Source: SZUA-442 sp963759175
GTDB lineage: Bacteria; Actinomycetota; Acidimicrobiia; Spongiisociales; UBA5794
DNA length: 6,327 nucleotides
Direction: 5' to 3'
Assembly (NCBI GenBank): GCA_963759175.1
Contig: CAVWXP010000021.1
Span: 1-6,327, forward strand
Below are positions 6,318 to 6,327 of the stretch, piece after piece. Position 1 is the stretch's first letter; the number at the start of each line of letters is the position of its first letter. The translations under genes were made by a program, and so were the position numbers. The notes below the pieces were generated by a model. That model made no database searches. It was not told the DNA's origin and worked only from the letters and a program-made list of their open reading frames with translations.

Positions 6318-6327
6318 ATGGCCACGT
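6318..6327 (+). CDS. Start of an unidentified downstream gene (partial)
   Basis: An ATG at 6318-6320 is preceded by GGAGGA (6308-6313) with a 4-base spacer, a strong ribosome binding site. Only Met-Ala-Thr is visible before the window ends, so nothing can be said about function. The 80-base gap from the last ATPase gene, with a site resembling a promoter -10, suggests it may be a separate transcription unit. Confidence 0.45.

Noticed and set aside
1..6327. CRISPR arrays, tRNA or rRNA genes, insertion sequences or attachment sites.
   Set aside because: I saw no regularly spaced repeats, cloverleaf-like segments, transposase motifs or terminal repeats; almost all of the window is accounted for by the transporter genes.

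Overview
The window carries one complete ABC importer operon of the dipeptide/oligopeptide (Dpp/Opp) class, all on the + strand: a lipoprotein substrate-binding protein, two permeases and two ATPases. Base composition is GC-rich (roughly 60% by eye). The binding protein has a lipoprotein signal followed by a Thr-rich linker, a style common in Actinomycetota and especially in Acidimicrobiia-like lineages. I therefore favour an uncultivated or marine/soil actinobacterium, with Chloroflexota as an alternative; this assignment is inference.

Layout. Bases 2-115 look like the C-terminal tail of an unrelated upstream gene, followed by a hairpin at 129-153. Bases 154-361 are a non-coding leader with an inverted repeat (190-224), an 11-bp direct repeat (203-213 and 311-321), a promoter candidate (TGGACA/TAGGTT, 274-303) and a good ribosome binding site. 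The binding-protein gene (362-2068) is separated from the rest by a perfect 14-bp hairpin (2090-2120). The genes for permease 1 (2140-3219), permease 2 (3220-4173), ATPase 1 (4170-5243) and ATPase 2 (5236-6237) abut or overlap and are probably translationally coupled. Bases 6238-6317 are a short gap, and a new gene probably begins at 6318.

The permeases and ATPases are conventional. The lipid-anchored binding protein would capture a peptide-like ligand outside the membrane. The two permeases form the channel, and the two ATPases power it; both ATPases have a C-terminal four-cysteine motif of the kind that binds an iron-sulphur cluster.

The remarkable element is the binding protein. Its domain order is circularly permuted relative to the family-5 (SBP_bac_5) binding proteins. 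The roughly 120 residues that normally form the mature N-terminus lie at the C-terminus, and the mature protein begins with the segment that normally follows them. All family pieces are present once and the total length is normal, so this looks like a real, functional permutation rather than a broken gene. Every extracytoplasmic part of the transporter also carries paired cysteines (five candidate pairs in the binding protein, one in each permease), which suggests a disulphide-stabilised system.
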